A DNA stretch of 13,847 bases from Candidatus Heimdallarchaeota archaeon. GTDB taxonomy: Archaea; Asgardarchaeota; Heimdallarchaeia; Heimdallarchaeales; Kariarchaeaceae. Of this stretch, positions 13,307 through 13,847 are shown piece by piece. Both the position numbers and the translations under genes were made by a program. Positions within the stretch are counted from its first letter, which is position 1, and every line of letters begins with the position of its first letter. The notes below the pieces were generated by a model. The model made no database searches. It was given only the letters and a program-made list of their open reading frames with translations, and was not told the origin of the DNA. The stretch spans positions 1 to 13,847 of the forward strand of contig JAOUKW010000068.1 of assembly GCA_029882335.1 (NCBI GenBank), in the 5' to 3' direction.

Positions 13307-13847
13307 TTAGTAATTTTTCGGTAATTCTGGAAGTTTTAAGTTAGAATTACTAATTTTTATTGAATCTAGTTGGTGTAATAAATCCGATAGATTCATAATT
13401 TTTTCTTTATTTTGTAATAAATTTTTTTTACTCTTTATTAATAGATATGATTTTTTTAATGGAATATATTGATATCCCTTAATAGAGCCTTTGAATGAGA
13501 TATAGGATTGTTGTGCTATTAATTTATGATTAATTAGCATATCTAAATCTGAACCATCATAATCGTCTTCAATGATTTCCCTTAGTTTCATAATTAAAGA
13601 TTGTTTTACCCAATTAATTTGAGATTGATAAGCATCATAAAGCTGAATGCTTTCTGCAGTTGCCCATTGTTCTGGATATAAACCAAAGTCAACTACCGCA
13701 ATTTTGATATCCTCAAAAATCTCTTTTATATGATGGAATAAATATCTGTAATCTTTTGATTTAATTGGATTTTCTCTTTGAATAGATCCTAGGATAAAAT
13801 TAAATAGAGTTGGATTAAATTCGTTTAAATCTTGTTCTAATTTTAGA
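13307..13847 (-). CDS. Unrecognised protein, C-terminal 180 residues
   Basis: I do not recognise this gene. A Met codon at 13591 gives 94 residues, but the frame stays open through 13592-13847 and off the window, and its translation looks like real protein, for example KIAVVDFGLYPEQWATAES. The true start is therefore probably outside and the visible part has about 180 residues. It is soluble and mostly helical. The C-terminal 90 residues include the acidic EDDYDGSDLD, a strand-rich stretch (SYISFKGSIKGYQYIPLKKSY) and a lysine-rich helix ending in LKLPELPKNY. There is no membrane segment. A 49-base gap separates it from the GNAT gene, which seems to have its own promoter. Confidence 0.65.
   Translation of the reverse strand, partial: LKLEQDLNEFNPTLFNFILGSIQRENPIKSKDYRYLFHHIKEIFEDIKIAVVDFGLYPEQWATAESIQLYDAYQSQINWVKQSLIMKLREIIEDDYDGSDLDMLINHKLIAQQSYISFKGSIKGYQYIPLKKSYLLIKSKKNLLQNKEKIMNLSDLLHQLDSIKISNSNLKLPELPKNY

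Overview
The window is AT-rich, gene-dense DNA that reads best as archaeal, possibly from an Asgard archaeon of the Heimdallarchaeia type. The case for archaea is a pyrB-pyrI pair coding for both subunits of aspartate carbamoyltransferase, a polyprenyl (geranylgeranyl-type) diphosphate synthase, GGTGA ribosome-binding sites inside operons, and TATA-like boxes about 25-30 bases upstream of several first genes that lack a ribosome-binding site. The Asgard suggestion is weaker. It rests on a thiamine-diphosphate enzyme whose C-terminus resembles eukaryotic ILVBL/HACL2 and on a receiver protein whose C-terminal domain looks longin-like. No ribosomal RNA or other taxonomic marker is present, so the assignment is an inference.

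Layout. Positions 1-744 hold the 3' end of an ILVBL-like enzyme, followed by pyrF (866-1573). Positions 1774-4470 hold a signalling cluster on the + strand: a soluble PAS histidine kinase, an overlapping single-domain response regulator of the Rcp1 type, and a second receiver protein with an unusual C-terminal domain. The receiver of this last gene is complete only if translation begins at an AUA codon at 3562. The pyrB-pyrI-pyrC operon runs on the - strand (6937 to 4444). Divergent from pyrB is the prenyl synthase (7103-8107), which abuts a convergent EamA transporter (8108-8968). A divergent promoter region with repeated TATCCT boxes separates the transporter from a small GNAT protein, followed by a CoA-pyrophosphatase-like Nudix enzyme (to 10194). 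The remaining genes are all on the - strand: a TerB-like helical protein, a cyclophilin, a class II tRNA CCA-adding enzyme with a C-terminal extension, a GNAT acetyltransferase, and an unrecognised protein that runs off the window end.

How the genes work together. PyrB, PyrI, PyrC and PyrF supply four parts of pyrimidine biosynthesis: carbamoyl-aspartate formation with its allosteric subunit, dihydroorotate formation, and the final decarboxylation to UMP. The kinase and two receivers probably form one phosphorelay; its signal and output are unknown. The other genes are housekeeping or metabolic and show no obvious link to one another. Three convergent gene pairs overlap by 27 bases, abut exactly, or are 10 bases apart, so the genome is compact. 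No stretch longer than 300 bases lacks a gene. I saw no tRNA, rRNA, CRISPR array, transposase or insertion sequence.
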